Shown piece after piece: positions 21,988 to 31,257 of a stretch of 64,000 bases of DNA (position 1 is its first letter; each line of letters opens with the position of its first letter). The stretch is from the NCBI GenBank assembly GCA_020252485.1, contig JADCCX010000036.1:1-64000 (forward strand). The letters run 5' to 3'. A program made the position numbers and the translations under genes. Source of the DNA: Methylocystis sp. (GTDB lineage Bacteria; Pseudomonadota; Alphaproteobacteria; Rhizobiales; Beijerinckiaceae). The notes under the pieces were generated by a model. The model searched no databases, had not been told where the DNA came from, and saw only the letters and a program-made list of their open reading frames with translations.

Positions 21988-23400
21988 ATGCGCTTCATAT
22001 CGACCCGCGGGGAAGCCCCCGCGCTCTCCTTTTCCGATGCCTTGCTGGCGGGGCTCGCCCGTGACGGCGGGCTCTATCTGCCGCAAGAATGGCCGGTGTT
22101 GCCGCCTGAGACCATCGCCGGTTTCGCCGGGCGGCCGTTTCACGAGGTCGCCGTTGAGGTGCTGAAGCCTTTCGTCGGCAACGAGATTTCGGAAGCCGAT
22201 CTCACCGCCATGGCGCGGGAGGCCTATGCCAGCTTCGGCCATCCTGCCGTGACGCCGCTGCAGCAGATCGGGCGCAACACCTTCGTGCTGGAATTGTTCC
22301 ACGGGCCGACGCTCGCCTTCAAGGATGTGGCGATGCAATTGCTGGCGCGGCTGATGGATCACATCCTCGCCAGGCGCGGCCAGCGCGCCACCATCGTGGG
22401 CGCCACATCGGGCGATACCGGCGGCGCGGCGGTGGAGGCTTTCCGCTCGTCGAAGCGGGTCGATGTCATCATCCTTTATCCCGAGGGCCGGGTTTCGGAT
22501 GTGCAGCGGCGCATGATGACCACGCCGGCGGAGGCCAATGTCCATGCCGTGGCCATCGACGGCACCTTCGATGATTGCCAGGCGCTGGTGAAGGGGATGT
22601 TCAACCACCATGCCTTCCGCGACCGGGTGAAGCTTTCCGGCGTGAATTCGATCAACTGGGGCCGCATCATCGCGCAGGTGACCTATTACTTCGTGGCCGC
22701 GGCGGCCTTGGGCGCGCCGCATCGGGCCGTGTCCTTCGCGGTGCCCACAGGCAATTTCGGCGATATCTTCGCCGGATATGCCGCCCGGAAGATGGGTCTG
22801 CCCGTCGAGAAGCTCGTCATCGCCACAAACAGCAACGATATTCTCGCCCGCACGCTCGCCACCGGTTCCTACGAGATGAAGCAGGTGATCGCGACCACAT
22901 CGCCTTCGATGGATATCCAGATATCCTCCAATTTCGAGCGCTGGCTGTTCGAGGCCGGCGGCCGGGACGGCGCCCTGATCCGCAACCAGATGGCGTCGCT
23001 GGCGCAGGGGCGGCGGTTCGATCTGACGGCCGCGCAATATGCGGCCCTGAAGCAGACCTTCGGCGCGGCCCGCGCTGGCGAGGATGAGATCGCGGCGGCT
23101 ATCCGGCGCGTCAAGGCGGAGAGCGGTTATCTCATGGAAACGCATACCGCCTGCGCCGAGATCGCCTGCCAGCGAATGGGACCAGATACAGCCACGCCCC
23201 GCGTGGTGCTGGCGACGGCCCATCCGGCGAAATTCCCCGATGCGATGCAAGCGATCACCGGCGAGCGGCCCGGACTCCCCGGCCGCCTCGCGACGCTCCT
23301 GACCGATCCGGAACGCATCACGCTGCTGCCCAATGATCTTGCCGCCGTCGAGCGCTTCGTGGAGGCCAATGCGCGGGCCATTCACGAGGCGGCGGCATGA
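21988..23400 (+). CDS. thrC: Threonine synthase
   Basis: ThrC converts O-phosphohomoserine to threonine with pyridoxal phosphate. The 470-aa protein has the N-terminal MRFISTRGEAPALSFSDALL, the PLP lysine region HGPTLAFKDVAMQLLARLMD near residue 107, TIVGATSGDTGGAAVEAFR near 133, and a phosphate-binding VPTGNFGDIFAGY near 252, as in the fold-type II long threonine synthases. Its stop overlaps the start of an M16 peptidase; this pair is a conserved neighbour set in Rhizobiales. Confidence 0.96.
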   Translation: MRFISTRGEAPALSFSDALLAGLARDGGLYLPQEWPVLPPETIAGFAGRPFHEVAVEVLKPFVGNEISEADLTAMAREAYASFGHPAVTPLQQIGRNTFVLELFHGPTLAFKDVAMQLLARLMDHILARRGQRATIVGATSGDTGGAAVEAFRSSKRVDVIILYPEGRVSDVQRRMMTTPAEANVHAVAIDGTFDDCQALVKGMFNHHAFRDRVKLSGVNSINWGRIIAQVTYYFVAAAALGAPHRAVSFAVPTGNFGDIFAGYAARKMGLPVEKLVIATNSNDILARTLATGSYEMKQVIATTSPSMDIQISSNFERWLFEAGGRDGALIRNQMASLAQGRRFDLTAAQYAALKQTFGAARAGEDEIAAAIRRVKAESGYLMETHTACAEIACQRMGPDTATPRVVLATAHPAKFPDAMQAITGERPGLPGRLATLLTDPERITLLPNDLAAVERFVEANARAIHEAAA

Positions 23401-24683
23401 GCGCCGGGCTGCCGCAGCCGGAGATCACGATTCTGCCATCGGGTCTGCGCGTGGTGACGCTGACGATGCCGCAGGTGGAAACGGTGTCGCTTGCCATCGT
23501 CACGGGGGCAGGCTCGCGTGACGAGCGCCCCGGCGAGCATGGCCTCGCGCATTTCCTGGAGCATATGGCGTTCAAGGGGACGCGCCGTCGGTCAGCCAAA
23601 GCCATCGCCGAAGAGATCGAACAGGTCGGCGGCGACATCAACGCCGCGACCAGCACCGAAACGACCGCCTATACGGCCCGCCTGCTCGCCAGGGATGTGC
23701 CGCTGGGGATCGATGTCCTGTCCGATATCCTGACCGAGAGCGTCTTCGATCCGAAGGAAGTGCGCCGCGAGAAGGGCGTGGTGCTGCAGGAGATCGCGGC
23801 GGTGGATGATACGCCCGACGATCTCGTCTTCGACATATTCGCGGAAACCGCCTTTGGCGGCCAGCAGGTGGGATTGCCGATCCTGGGCACGCGCAAGACC
23901 GTCAAAGCGCTTGACGACGGTCTGCTGCGCGGCTTCCTCGCCCGCGAATATGCGGCGGAGCGGATGGTCGTCGCTGCGGCGGGCGCGGTTTCGCATGAGG
24001 TGGTTGTGCGCGAGGCGGGAGCGCGGCTGGGCGGCTTTGCGCGCTCCGCCGGGCAAGAGCGCGAAGCGGCGCGCTACACCGGCGGCGAAAGGCGGAAAAT
24101 CCGCAAGCTGGAGCAGGCGCATGTGCTGCTCGGCCTGCTCGCCCCATCGCACCACGATCCCGATTTCTACACGGCGCAGATCTTCTCGAACATCATGGGC
24201 GGGGGCATGTCGTCGCGGCTGTTCCAGGAGGTCCGCGAAAAGCGCGGCTTCGCCTATTCGGTCTACAGCTTCATCTGGGGCTATTCGGACGCCGGCCTGT
24301 TCGGCGTCTGTTTCGGCGCAGGAGAGCGGACGGTCGGCGATGCGATGGCGGTGACGCTCGATTGCCTGGTCAAGGGCATCGACAGCATCACAGGGGCGGA
24401 GATCGACCGGGCCAAGGCGCAGCTGAAGGTTTCGCTCCTGATGTCGTTGGAAAGTTCGAGCGCCCGGGCGGACCAGATGGCGCGGCATCTGCTGGCCTAT
24501 GGCCGCGTGGTGCCGCCGCAGGAGATCGTCGCCCGCATTGATGCGATCACGCTTGCCGATGTCAGCCGGGTGGGGCGGCGAATCCTCGCGAGCCCGCCTA
24601 CGCTTTCGACCATCGGCCCCGCCAGGCCGGTGCCGCCCCTGGCGGCGATCGCCGCACGCCTGGGAACGGCGCATGCTGCCTGA
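23397..24683 (+). CDS. M16 family zinc metallopeptidase
   Basis: A 428-aa protein related to the mitochondrial processing peptidase beta subunit. The inverted zinc motif HFLEHMAFKGT (HxxEH) is near residue 51, with the distal glutamate region downstream (EVRREKGVVLQEIAAVDDTP). FQEVREKRGFAYSVYSF near 278 is the arginine-tyrosine motif of the second half. The catalytic residues are intact, so this is the active-type subunit. It overlaps thrC by four bases. Natural substrate unknown. Confidence 0.93.
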   Translation: MSAGLPQPEITILPSGLRVVTLTMPQVETVSLAIVTGAGSRDERPGEHGLAHFLEHMAFKGTRRRSAKAIAEEIEQVGGDINAATSTETTAYTARLLARDVPLGIDVLSDILTESVFDPKEVRREKGVVLQEIAAVDDTPDDLVFDIFAETAFGGQQVGLPILGTRKTVKALDDGLLRGFLAREYAAERMVVAAAGAVSHEVVVREAGARLGGFARSAGQEREAARYTGGERRKIRKLEQAHVLLGLLAPSHHDPDFYTAQIFSNIMGGGMSSRLFQEVREKRGFAYSVYSFIWGYSDAGLFGVCFGAGERTVGDAMAVTLDCLVKGIDSITGAEIDRAKAQLKVSLLMSLESSSARADQMARHLLAYGRVVPPQEIVARIDAITLADVSRVGRRILASPPTLSTIGPARPVPPLAAIAARLGTAHAA

Positions 24684-24701
24684 ACCGGCCGGCCGCAATC
24701 C

Positions 24702-25298
24702 GTGATGCTGTTCCGCAAACCGCCGGCGGAGAGGCCTGACCTCGTTCTTGCGGGTCCGCGCGTGATGCTGCGTCCGCCCCGGCGCGAGGATTATCGCCAA
24801 TGGGCGACGCTCCGGCGTGACAGCGAGGCCTTTCTGCAGCCCTGGGAGCCCTTGTGGCCCGCCGATGATCTGACCGCCCGGGCCTTTCGCCGCCGGATCG
24901 ACCGCTACGAGAGCGATATCCAGAAGGATGAGACTTACCCGTTCTTCCTGTTCGACCTTTCCGGCGCCACGCTGCTGGGCGGGCTGACCCTGACCAACAT
25001 CCGGCGCGGGGCGGCCTCCATGGCCTCGCTCGGCTACTGGATGGGCGAGATCCATGCCGGCAAGGGCTTCATGAGCGAGGCCGTGCGGCTGCTTCTGCCC
25101 ATGGCCGCCTGGCAGCTCCGCCTCAGGCGGATCGAGGCCGCATGCGTGCCGGAGAACCGCGCTTCGCTCCGGCTTCTCGAAAAGGCCGAATTCGTCCGCG
25201 AAGGATACGCTTTCGAATATCTCTCGATCAACGGCGTCTGGAGAGACCACGTGCTCTTCGCGCGGCTGATCGGCTCGGATGAGAACCGCCGCGCCTGA
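24702..25298 (+). CDS. GNAT acetyltransferase, RimJ-like
   Basis: A 198-aa acetyltransferase of the ribosomal-protein N-acetyltransferase (RimJ/RimL) type. ARVMLRPP-like opening (GPRVMLRPPRREDYRQWATL), LGYWMGEIHAGKGFMSEAVR near 112 for acetyl-CoA binding, and IEAACVPENRASLRLLEKAE near 145. Start is GTG at 24702 or ATG at 24705. It follows the M16 peptidase by 18 bp on the same strand. The target protein is not known. Confidence 0.88.
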   Translation: MMLFRKPPAERPDLVLAGPRVMLRPPRREDYRQWATLRRDSEAFLQPWEPLWPADDLTARAFRRRIDRYESDIQKDETYPFFLFDLSGATLLGGLTLTNIRRGAASMASLGYWMGEIHAGKGFMSEAVRLLLPMAAWQLRLRRIEAACVPENRASLRLLEKAEFVREGYAFEYLSINGVWRDHVLFARLIGSDENRRA

Positions 25299-25398
25299 GC
25301 GTTACGGCCGGAAGGGGAATCGCTTGTCTGACTTGCCGGTCTGTCACGCAGCAGGTACCAGACCACAGCAGAACGGCGACGCCGGACAGGATTCTTGA

Positions 25399-28281
25399 GT
25401 GTTGCAGCGTATTCTTTCCTTGCTGGCGGTTCTTGCGGCCTGGCTGGCCGTCACGCTGCCATCGGCGATGGCGCTGGATGCGGTCCGCATCAGGGCCGAC
25501 CAGATCGCTGTCAACCTGCTTCCCGCGATCGAGCGCTACCAGTCGCAGGGCGACCGGATCACCATTTCGACCGCTCCTGGAGCTGATGGCATCGTGCGGC
25601 GCATCGAGGTGCGGGCGAATGACGCGGGCACCCGGCCGGAATGGATCGCCTTCGCGCTTTCGAACGATACGGATGAGCAGATCGACCGCCTGCTGGTCGC
25701 GCCGCATTACCGCTTCGTCGGTTCCGGGGTCATCTGGCCCGATCTCGGCAGTTCCCGCATCCGCGCCATCACGGCCAGCCAGGGCTTGCGGCCGGAGCGC
25801 GAGGAAAGCACCGGCGCCGACGCCTTCCTGATCACGCTCGATCCGGGCACCACGGTCACCTTCGTGGCGGAGCTCGCGAGCAATGCCCTGCCGCAGCTGA
25901 CCTTGTGGGAGCCCGACGCCTTTACCGAGCGGGTGAACAGCCTGACGCTCTACCGCGGCGTGGTGCTCGGCATCTCGGCGCTGCTGGCGCTGTTCCTCTC
26001 CATTGTCTTCGTGGTCAAGGGCGCGGTGATCTTCCCGGCGGCTGCGGCGCTGGCCTGGGCGGTGCTTGCCTATCTCGCCATCGATTTCGGCTTCATGGCC
26101 AAGCTTTTCGGGATAACAACAGAGGTCGAACGCGTCTGGCGCGCCGCGACGGAGGCCGTGCTGGCGGCGACGCTGGTGATCTTTCTCTTCGCCTATCTGA
26201 ACCTCAACCGGTGGCATGTGCGCTATGTGCATTTCACCACGCTGTGGGTGCTGTTCATCGCCGCTCTGGTGGGGATGGCGCTGTTCAACGCGCCGGTTGC
26301 GGCGGGCGTCGCCCGCATCGCCATCGGCGTGGCGGCGGCGATCGGCCTCGTGCTGATCGCCTATCTCGCGACCCTCGGCTACGACCGCGCCATCATGTTG
26401 GTTCCGACTTGGGTGCTGCTGCTTGCCTGGGTCGGCGCGGCGGCGATTGCCGCCTATGGACGGCTCGCGAACGACATCACCGCGCCGGCGCTGCTCGGCG
26501 GCCTTGTCCTGATCGTCATGCTGATCGGCTTCACCGTGGTGCAGCATGCTTTCGCCGGCGGGGCCATCGCGCAGGGACTCGTCTCGGATTCGGAGCGCAA
26601 GTCGCTGGCCCTCACCGGCTCGGGCGAGATCGTCTTCGATTGGGATGTCCAATCCGATCGCATCTATGTCAGTCCCGAACTGGAGCAGCAGCTGCATCTG
26701 AAGCGCGGCTCGCTGGATGGCCGGCCCGGCCCCTGGATGGAGGCGATGCACCCGCTGGACCGCGACCGCTACCGCGCCAACCTCGATGCGCTTCTGGATC
26801 AAAGGCGGGGACGAATCGCCCTTGATTTCCGCATGCGTACGGCCGAGGGCGAGTTTCTCTGGTTCGGCCTCAAGGCGCGGCCCGTCGTGGGCGATGACAG
26901 CGAGGTGGTGCGGGTGGTGGGCACGCTTTCCGACATCACCGGGCTGAAGACCTCCGAAGAGCGGCTGCTGCATGATGCCGTTCACGACAACCTGACGGGT
27001 CTGCCTAACCGCGAACTCTTCCTCGACCGGCTGGAAGCGGCCCTCGTCTTCGCGCGCACCGACGACCAGATGCGGCCCACCGTGATCATGCTCAACCTTG
27101 ATCGCTTCAAGCAGGTCAACGAGAGCGTGGGCTTCGCGGTCGGCGATTCGATCCTGCTCAATCTCGCGCGCCGTCTCGGCCGGCTGCTGCGTCCGCAGGA
27201 TACGCTGGCGCGGCTGAACGGCGACAACTTCACCATCATCCTGCTCTCCGAGCGCGAGCCGGAGCGGATCACCGCCTTCGCCGATCTGGTGCGGCGGGCG
27301 ATCACCGCCCCGATGACCTTCGCCGAACGCGAGATTATCGTCACGGCGTCGGTCGGCATTGCCCTCTATGACAAGGAGGGCGATGCGCGGCGTGACGATA
27401 TGCTCAGGAATGCCGAACTCGCCTTGGCCCATGCCCGCCGGCTGGGCGGTGACCGCATTGAAGTCTTCAGGCCCTCCATGCGCGCCCTGAAGCCCGATCG
27501 CCTGGCGCTGGAGAGCGACCTGCGCCGCGCGCTCGAGCGGAACGAGATGAAGGTCTATTTCCAGCCAATCGTTCGCCTCGAGGACAGGACGATCGCCGGC
27601 TTCGAGGCGCTGCTGCGCTGGGATCACCCGCGGTTGGGGCGCATCGCGCCCAAGGAGTTCATCGCGATTGCCGAAGAAACCGGCATGATCGTCGATCTCG
27701 GCGTCTTCGTGCTGGAGCGCACGGCGCGCGAGCTCGGCATCTGGCAGCAGGCGCTCGATGTGCAGCCGCCGATTTTCGCCAGCGTCAATGTCTCGAGCCG
27801 TCAGGTGCTGCGTCACGATCTCCTGCATGATCTCAAGGCTGTGCTGGCGCGCGCGCCGGTGCGCCCCGGTTCGCTCAAGCTGGAATTGACCGAAAGCCTG
27901 GTGATGGAAAATCCCGAATATGCGGCCCAGATGCTTGAAAAGATCAGGGCGCTGGGGGCCGGGCTGTCGCTCGATGATTTCGGGACGGGCTATTCATCGC
28001 TGGCCTATCTGCAGCGCTTCCCCTTCGACACGATCAAGATCGACCAGTCTTTCGTGCGGCCGTCCAACAAGGGCTCGCGGCCGATCATTCTGCGCTCGAT
28101 CATCGCCATGGCGCATGACCTTGGCATGCAGATCGTTGCCGAGGGGGCCGAAACGGAATCAGACGCCATCGAGCTTTACCAGATGGGCTGCGAATACGGC
28201 CAGGGCTATGCCTTCGGCGAGCCGATGAACGCCATGGAGGCCCGCCGTCTGGTGGGCGCGCCGATCACCCAGGCTGCTTGA
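25399..28281 (+). CDS. Membrane-bound PAS-GGDEF-EAL protein, probable c-di-GMP phosphodiesterase
   Basis: A 960-aa protein starting at GTG. Residues 1-31 are a signal peptide; about 150 periplasmic residues follow; roughly seven membrane segments span 190-395 in a 7TM-DISM-like layout; then a PAS domain, a GGDEF domain and an EAL domain. The GGDEF motif is degraded (LARLNGDNFTIIL), so cyclase activity is unlikely. The EAL domain is well kept: AGFEALLRWDHPRLGRIAP, KLELTESLVMENPEY and LSLDDFGTGYSSLAYLQ. Likely role: sense an extracytoplasmic signal and lower c-di-GMP. Confidence 0.9.
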   Translation: MLQRILSLLAVLAAWLAVTLPSAMALDAVRIRADQIAVNLLPAIERYQSQGDRITISTAPGADGIVRRIEVRANDAGTRPEWIAFALSNDTDEQIDRLLVAPHYRFVGSGVIWPDLGSSRIRAITASQGLRPEREESTGADAFLITLDPGTTVTFVAELASNALPQLTLWEPDAFTERVNSLTLYRGVVLGISALLALFLSIVFVVKGAVIFPAAAALAWAVLAYLAIDFGFMAKLFGITTEVERVWRAATEAVLAATLVIFLFAYLNLNRWHVRYVHFTTLWVLFIAALVGMALFNAPVAAGVARIAIGVAAAIGLVLIAYLATLGYDRAIMLVPTWVLLLAWVGAAAIAAYGRLANDITAPALLGGLVLIVMLIGFTVVQHAFAGGAIAQGLVSDSERKSLALTGSGEIVFDWDVQSDRIYVSPELEQQLHLKRGSLDGRPGPWMEAMHPLDRDRYRANLDALLDQRRGRIALDFRMRTAEGEFLWFGLKARPVVGDDSEVVRVVGTLSDITGLKTSEERLLHDAVHDNLTGLPNRELFLDRLEAALVFARTDDQMRPTVIMLNLDRFKQVNESVGFAVGDSILLNLARRLGRLLRPQDTLARLNGDNFTIILLSEREPERITAFADLVRRAITAPMTFAEREIIVTASVGIALYDKEGDARRDDMLRNAELALAHARRLGGDRIEVFRPSMRALKPDRLALESDLRRALERNEMKVYFQPIVRLEDRTIAGFEALLRWDHPRLGRIAPKEFIAIAEETGMIVDLGVFVLERTARELGIWQQALDVQPPIFASVNVSSRQVLRHDLLHDLKAVLARAPVRPGSLKLELTESLVMENPEYAAQMLEKIRALGAGLSLDDFGTGYSSLAYLQRFPFDTIKIDQSFVRPSNKGSRPIILRSIIAMAHDLGMQIVAEGAETESDAIELYQMGCEYGQGYAFGEPMNAMEARRLVGAPITQAA

Positions 28282-28312
28282 GAAGACACAAGACAAGGAA
28301 GGGAGTTTCATC

Positions 28313-28600
28313 ATGCCAAAAGGATATGTCGTCGGACGGGCGAGCGTCAGCAACGCCACGCAATGGGCCGTCTATGCGGCCGAGGCCTCCAAGGTCATCG
28401 CGCAATATGGCGGCAAGCCGCTGATCCGCGGCGGCCAGAGTTCCGTTGGTGAAGGCGAGGGCCGCGCCCGCAACGTCGTCATCGAGTTCGAGAGTTACGA
28501 AAAGGCCAAGGCCTATCTGTTCTCGGGCGAGTACAATGCCGCGCGCAAGCTGCGCGAGGGCGCGGGCGTGATCGATCTTGTCGCCGTGGAGGGCGTGTGA
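28313..28600 (+). CDS. DUF1330 family protein (first copy)
   Basis: A 95-aa ferredoxin-fold dimeric barrel protein of the DUF1330 type: KGYVVGRASVSNATQWAVYA at the start, PLIRGG near 40, and NVVIEFESYEKAKAYLFSGE. Family members have no settled function. A good AAGGAAGGGA ribosome site precedes the ATG. A second, related gene overlaps its stop codon, so the two are a tandem duplication. Confidence 0.88.
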   Translation: MPKGYVVGRASVSNATQWAVYAAEASKVIAQYGGKPLIRGGQSSVGEGEGRARNVVIEFESYEKAKAYLFSGEYNAARKLREGAGVIDLVAVEGV

Positions 28601-28902
28601 TGGCCAAGGGTTATTGGATGGCGCGGCTCGATGTCGATAATCAGGCTGCATACGAGCAGTACCGCGCGTTGAACGGCAAGGCCTTTGCGAAATTCGGCGG
28701 CCGCTTCCTCGTGCGCGGTCCGGCCGGCAAGGTCGTCACCGGCACTGCGCGCAAGCACAACGTGGTGATCGAGTTCGACAGCTATGAGCAGGCGATGGCC
28801 TGCTACGATTCGCCCGAGTATCAGGCCGCCGTCAAATACCTCAAGGAGGCCGGCCAGACGGATACGGTGATTGTGGCCGGATACGACGGGCCGCAGCCGT
28901 GA
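28600..28902 (+). CDS. DUF1330 family protein (second copy)
   Basis: A 100-aa paralogue of the preceding gene ([46 protein letters not shown]). The ATG at 28600 overlaps the upstream stop and sits 6 bp after GGAGGG; a GTG at 28597 is possible. The adjacent copies have diverged considerably but keep the same fold motif. Its stop overlaps the dapB GTG start. Confidence 0.88.
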   Translation: MAKGYWMARLDVDNQAAYEQYRALNGKAFAKFGGRFLVRGPAGKVVTGTARKHNVVIEFDSYEQAMACYDSPEYQAAVKYLKEAGQTDTVIVAGYDGPQP

Positions 28903-29711
28903 GGGACATGCGGCTTGTCATCGTCGGGGCCGCGGGCCGGATGGGACAGGCGCTGGTCAGAGCCGTGCAGCGCACGCCCGGCGTGATGCTGGCGGCGGCG
29001 ATCGAACGGACGGGATCGGAGGCCATCGGCCAGGACGCCGGATTGATCGCCGGGGCCGGCCTCGCGGGCGTGCCGATCACCGATGCGCCGCTTCCGGCCT
29101 TCGCCGCCGCGGATGGCGTGATCGATTTCACGCTGCCGGCCGCATCGGTCGGCTTCGCGGCGCTGGCGGCGCAGGCCCGCCTCGCGCATGTGATCGGCAC
29201 GACCGGGTTCAGCGATGACGATTTCGCGAAGCTGCGCGCCGCATCCCGGCATGCGGTCATCGTGCAATCCGGCAATTTCGGGCTCGGCGTCAATGTGCTG
29301 GCGATGCTGGTGCGGCAGGCCGCCAAGGCGCTCGATGCGGATTACGATATCGAAATCGTCGAAATGCATCACCGCATGAAGGTGGATGCGCCCTCCGGCA
29401 CGGCTCTCCTTCTGGGCGAGGCGGCTGCCAAGGGGCGCGGCATTGCGCTCAAGGACCATAGGGCGAAAGCGCGGGACGGGCGCCATGGCGCGCGCGCCAG
29501 CGGCGATATCGGCTTTGCCTCGTTGCGCGGCGGCACCGTCGCCGGGGAGCACAGCGTCATTCTGGCGGGCCAAGGCGAGCGCATCACGCTCAGCCATTCG
29601 GCGGAGAGCCGGGACAATTGGGCGAATGGCGCCATCAAGGCGGCTCTGTGGGCGCGCGGGCGCAAGCCCGGCTACTTCACCATGACCGACGTCCTGGGCC
29701 TCGCGGATTGA
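28899..29711 (+). CDS. dapB: 4-Hydroxy-tetrahydrodipicolinate reductase
   Basis: DapB reduces hydroxy-tetrahydrodipicolinate with NAD(P)H in the diaminopimelate/lysine pathway. The 270-aa protein has the nucleotide-binding [20 protein letters not shown] opening, GVIDFT near 75, GTTGFS near 105, the [20 protein letters not shown] substrate motif near 160, and a C-terminal [20 protein letters not shown]. Start GTG at 28899 overlaps the DUF1330 stop; ATG at 28908 is an alternative. dapF of the same pathway lies 24 kb away in this window. Confidence 0.96.
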   Translation: MRDMRLVIVGAAGRMGQALVRAVQRTPGVMLAAAIERTGSEAIGQDAGLIAGAGLAGVPITDAPLPAFAAADGVIDFTLPAASVGFAALAAQARLAHVIGTTGFSDDDFAKLRAASRHAVIVQSGNFGLGVNVLAMLVRQAAKALDADYDIEIVEMHHRMKVDAPSGTALLLGEAAAKGRGIALKDHRAKARDGRHGARASGDIGFASLRGGTVAGEHSVILAGQGERITLSHSAESRDNWANGAIKAALWARGRKPGYFTMTDVLGLAD

Positions 29712-29956
29712 GCGCTGGGCCGGAGAGGAGGATCAAGCGCGGGATCTATGCTCTCGCCGCCTTTCTGCTGGCGGCGCTTCTGGGCCTTCGGCTGATGGAG
29801 ATTGACCGCAAGCTTTTCAAGGTTCTCGCGGTCGCGTCCGGCGTGCTTGTCCTGCTTCTTCTGATCACCTACAGGGCCTTTGCTGGCGTGGCCGAAGCCG
29901 CCCGCAATGGCACGCTCGGCCCTCCGCCGCCCGGGAACGACAAGGACGATCAATGA
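29708..29956 (+). CDS. Small two-helix membrane protein
   Basis: An 82-aa frame beginning at a TTG that overlaps the dapB stop (TTGA). It has two hydrophobic segments ([18 protein letters not shown] and [20 protein letters not shown]) and a short polar tail ending [12 protein letters not shown]. No ATG gives both membrane segments, so the start is uncertain. Its stop overlaps the gpmA start (ATGA), which supports it being translated in the dapB-gpmA operon. Function unknown. Confidence 0.6.
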   Translation: MSAGPERRIKRGIYALAAFLLAALLGLRLMEIDRKLFKVLAVASGVLVLLLLITYRAFAGVAEAARNGTLGPPPPGNDKDDQ

Positions 29957-30570
29957 CCCATCTGCTGGTGCTTTGCCGTCATGGCCAGAGCGAATGGAAC
30001 CTGAAAAACCTGTTCACCGGCTGGAAGGACCCCGGCCTGACGGAGCTCGGCGTCGAGGAAGCCAAAGCCGCTGCGGCGAAGCTGAAGGCGAGGGGCATCA
30101 GCTTCGATGTGGCCTTCACCTCCGATCTGTCGCGCGCCCGGAAGACCTGCCAGCTCATTCTGGACGGGCTTGGCCAACCCTCGCTGACGACCCACCGTGA
30201 TGTGGCGCTGAACGAGCGCGATTACGGCGAATTATCCGGCCTGAACAAGGATGACGCCCGCAGGAAATGGGGCGAGGAGCAGGTGCATGTCTGGCGGCGG
30301 TCCTATGACATCCCCCCGCCCGGCGGCGAAAGCCTGAAGGACACGGCGGCGCGGGTGCTGCCCTATTACGTGCATGATATCCTGCCGGCCGTGCTCTCCG
30401 GCAAGCGGACGCTGGTGGCCGCCCACGGCAACTCGCTCCGGGCGCTGATCATGGCCATGGAGGGGCTTTCGGGCGAGGCGATCATCCAGCGTGAACTGGC
30501 GACCGGCGTGCCGATCATCTACCGGCTCAACGCGGATTCGACGATCGCGGGCCGCGAAGAGCTGACGTGA
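29953..30570 (+). CDS. gpmA: 2,3-Bisphosphoglycerate-dependent phosphoglycerate mutase
   Basis: GpmA interconverts 3- and 2-phosphoglycerate in glycolysis. The 205-aa protein carries [20 protein letters not shown] with the phospho-histidine near residue 9, [28 protein letters not shown], and [12 protein letters not shown] with the second histidine near 158. It is the compact alphaproteobacterial form. An AAGGA site lies upstream of the ATG. Its stop overlaps the GTG start of alkB. Confidence 0.95.
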   Translation: MTHLLVLCRHGQSEWNLKNLFTGWKDPGLTELGVEEAKAAAAKLKARGISFDVAFTSDLSRARKTCQLILDGLGQPSLTTHRDVALNERDYGELSGLNKDDARRKWGEEQVHVWRRSYDIPPPGGESLKDTAARVLPYYVHDILPAVLSGKRTLVAAHGNSLRALIMAMEGLSGEAIIQRELATGVPIIYRLNADSTIAGREELT

Positions 30571-31202
30571 GCCTCCTCGGCCCTCTGCCGGGCGAGGAGC
30601 TTCAGCCGGGCCTGATCCTGCAGCGCGGCTGGTTCGGCCGGCCGGCCCAGGAAGCGCTGGTCGCGAACTTGAGGGACATCATCCGCGCGGCGCCGCTGTT
30701 TGCGCCCGTGATGCCAAGGACGGGGACGCCCTTTTCCGTCCGCATGACGAATTGCGGCCCGCTCGGCTGGGTCTCGGATGTCAGGGGCTACCGGTATCAG
30801 CCGCAGCACCCCGAAACCGGCGCGCCCTGGCCGGCGATCCCGCCTGTCCTGCTCGAAACCTGGCGGGAACTGGCGGGTTATGCTCGGCTGCCCGAGGCCT
30901 GCCTCGTCAACTGGTACGAGGGCAAGGCGAAGATGGGTCTCCATCAGGACAGGGACGAAGACGAATTCGCCGCGCCGGTCCTTTCGGTTTCGCTCGGCGA
31001 TGCCTGTCTGTTCCGCTACGGCGGCCTGAAGCGCAAGGACCCGACACGCTCGGTCAGGCTGGAAAGCGGCGATGTGCTGCTGATCGGCGGGGCCTCGCGC
31101 CTCTGCTTCCATGGCGTCGACCGCGTCGAGGCCGCGTCAAGCGATCTGCTGCCGAGGGGCGGGCGGATCAACCTGACGATGCGGCGCGTAACACCGGGCT
31201 GA
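30567..31202 (+). CDS. alkB: Alpha-ketoglutarate-dependent DNA dioxygenase AlkB
   Basis: AlkB repairs 1-methyladenine and 3-methylcytosine in DNA by oxidative demethylation. The 211-aa protein has [20 protein letters not shown] near 113 with the iron ligands His and Asp (HxD), the distal histidine in CFHGVDR near 178, and the ketoglutarate-binding arginines in INLTMRRV at the end. Start GTG overlaps gpmA. Operon membership with gpmA is unusual but the coupling is clear. Confidence 0.94.
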   Translation: MSLLGPLPGEELQPGLILQRGWFGRPAQEALVANLRDIIRAAPLFAPVMPRTGTPFSVRMTNCGPLGWVSDVRGYRYQPQHPETGAPWPAIPPVLLETWRELAGYARLPEACLVNWYEGKAKMGLHQDRDEDEFAAPVLSVSLGDACLFRYGGLKRKDPTRSVRLESGDVLLIGGASRLCFHGVDRVEAASSDLLPRGGRINLTMRRVTPG

Positions 31203-31209
31203 AGAAAGA

Positions 31210-31233
31210 CGGCCGGACCTGAAGGTCCGGCCG
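31210..31233. terminator. Bidirectional terminator hairpin
   Basis: CGGCCGGACC (31210-31219), loop TGAA, GGTCCGGCCG (31224-31233): a perfect 10-bp stem between alkB (plus strand) and the metallo-hydrolase-like gene (minus strand). On the minus strand TCTTTCTTC follows; on the plus strand CTCAAAA. Confidence 0.7.
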
Positions 31234-31257
31234 CTCAAAACTGCAAGCAAAGCCGCC

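Noticed and set aside
25399-28281. GGDEF/EAL protein as the LapD partner of the RTX system.
   Set aside because: It has seven membrane helices and a PAS domain, not the LapD layout of two helices with a periplasmic domain and HAMP, and it lies 31 kb away.
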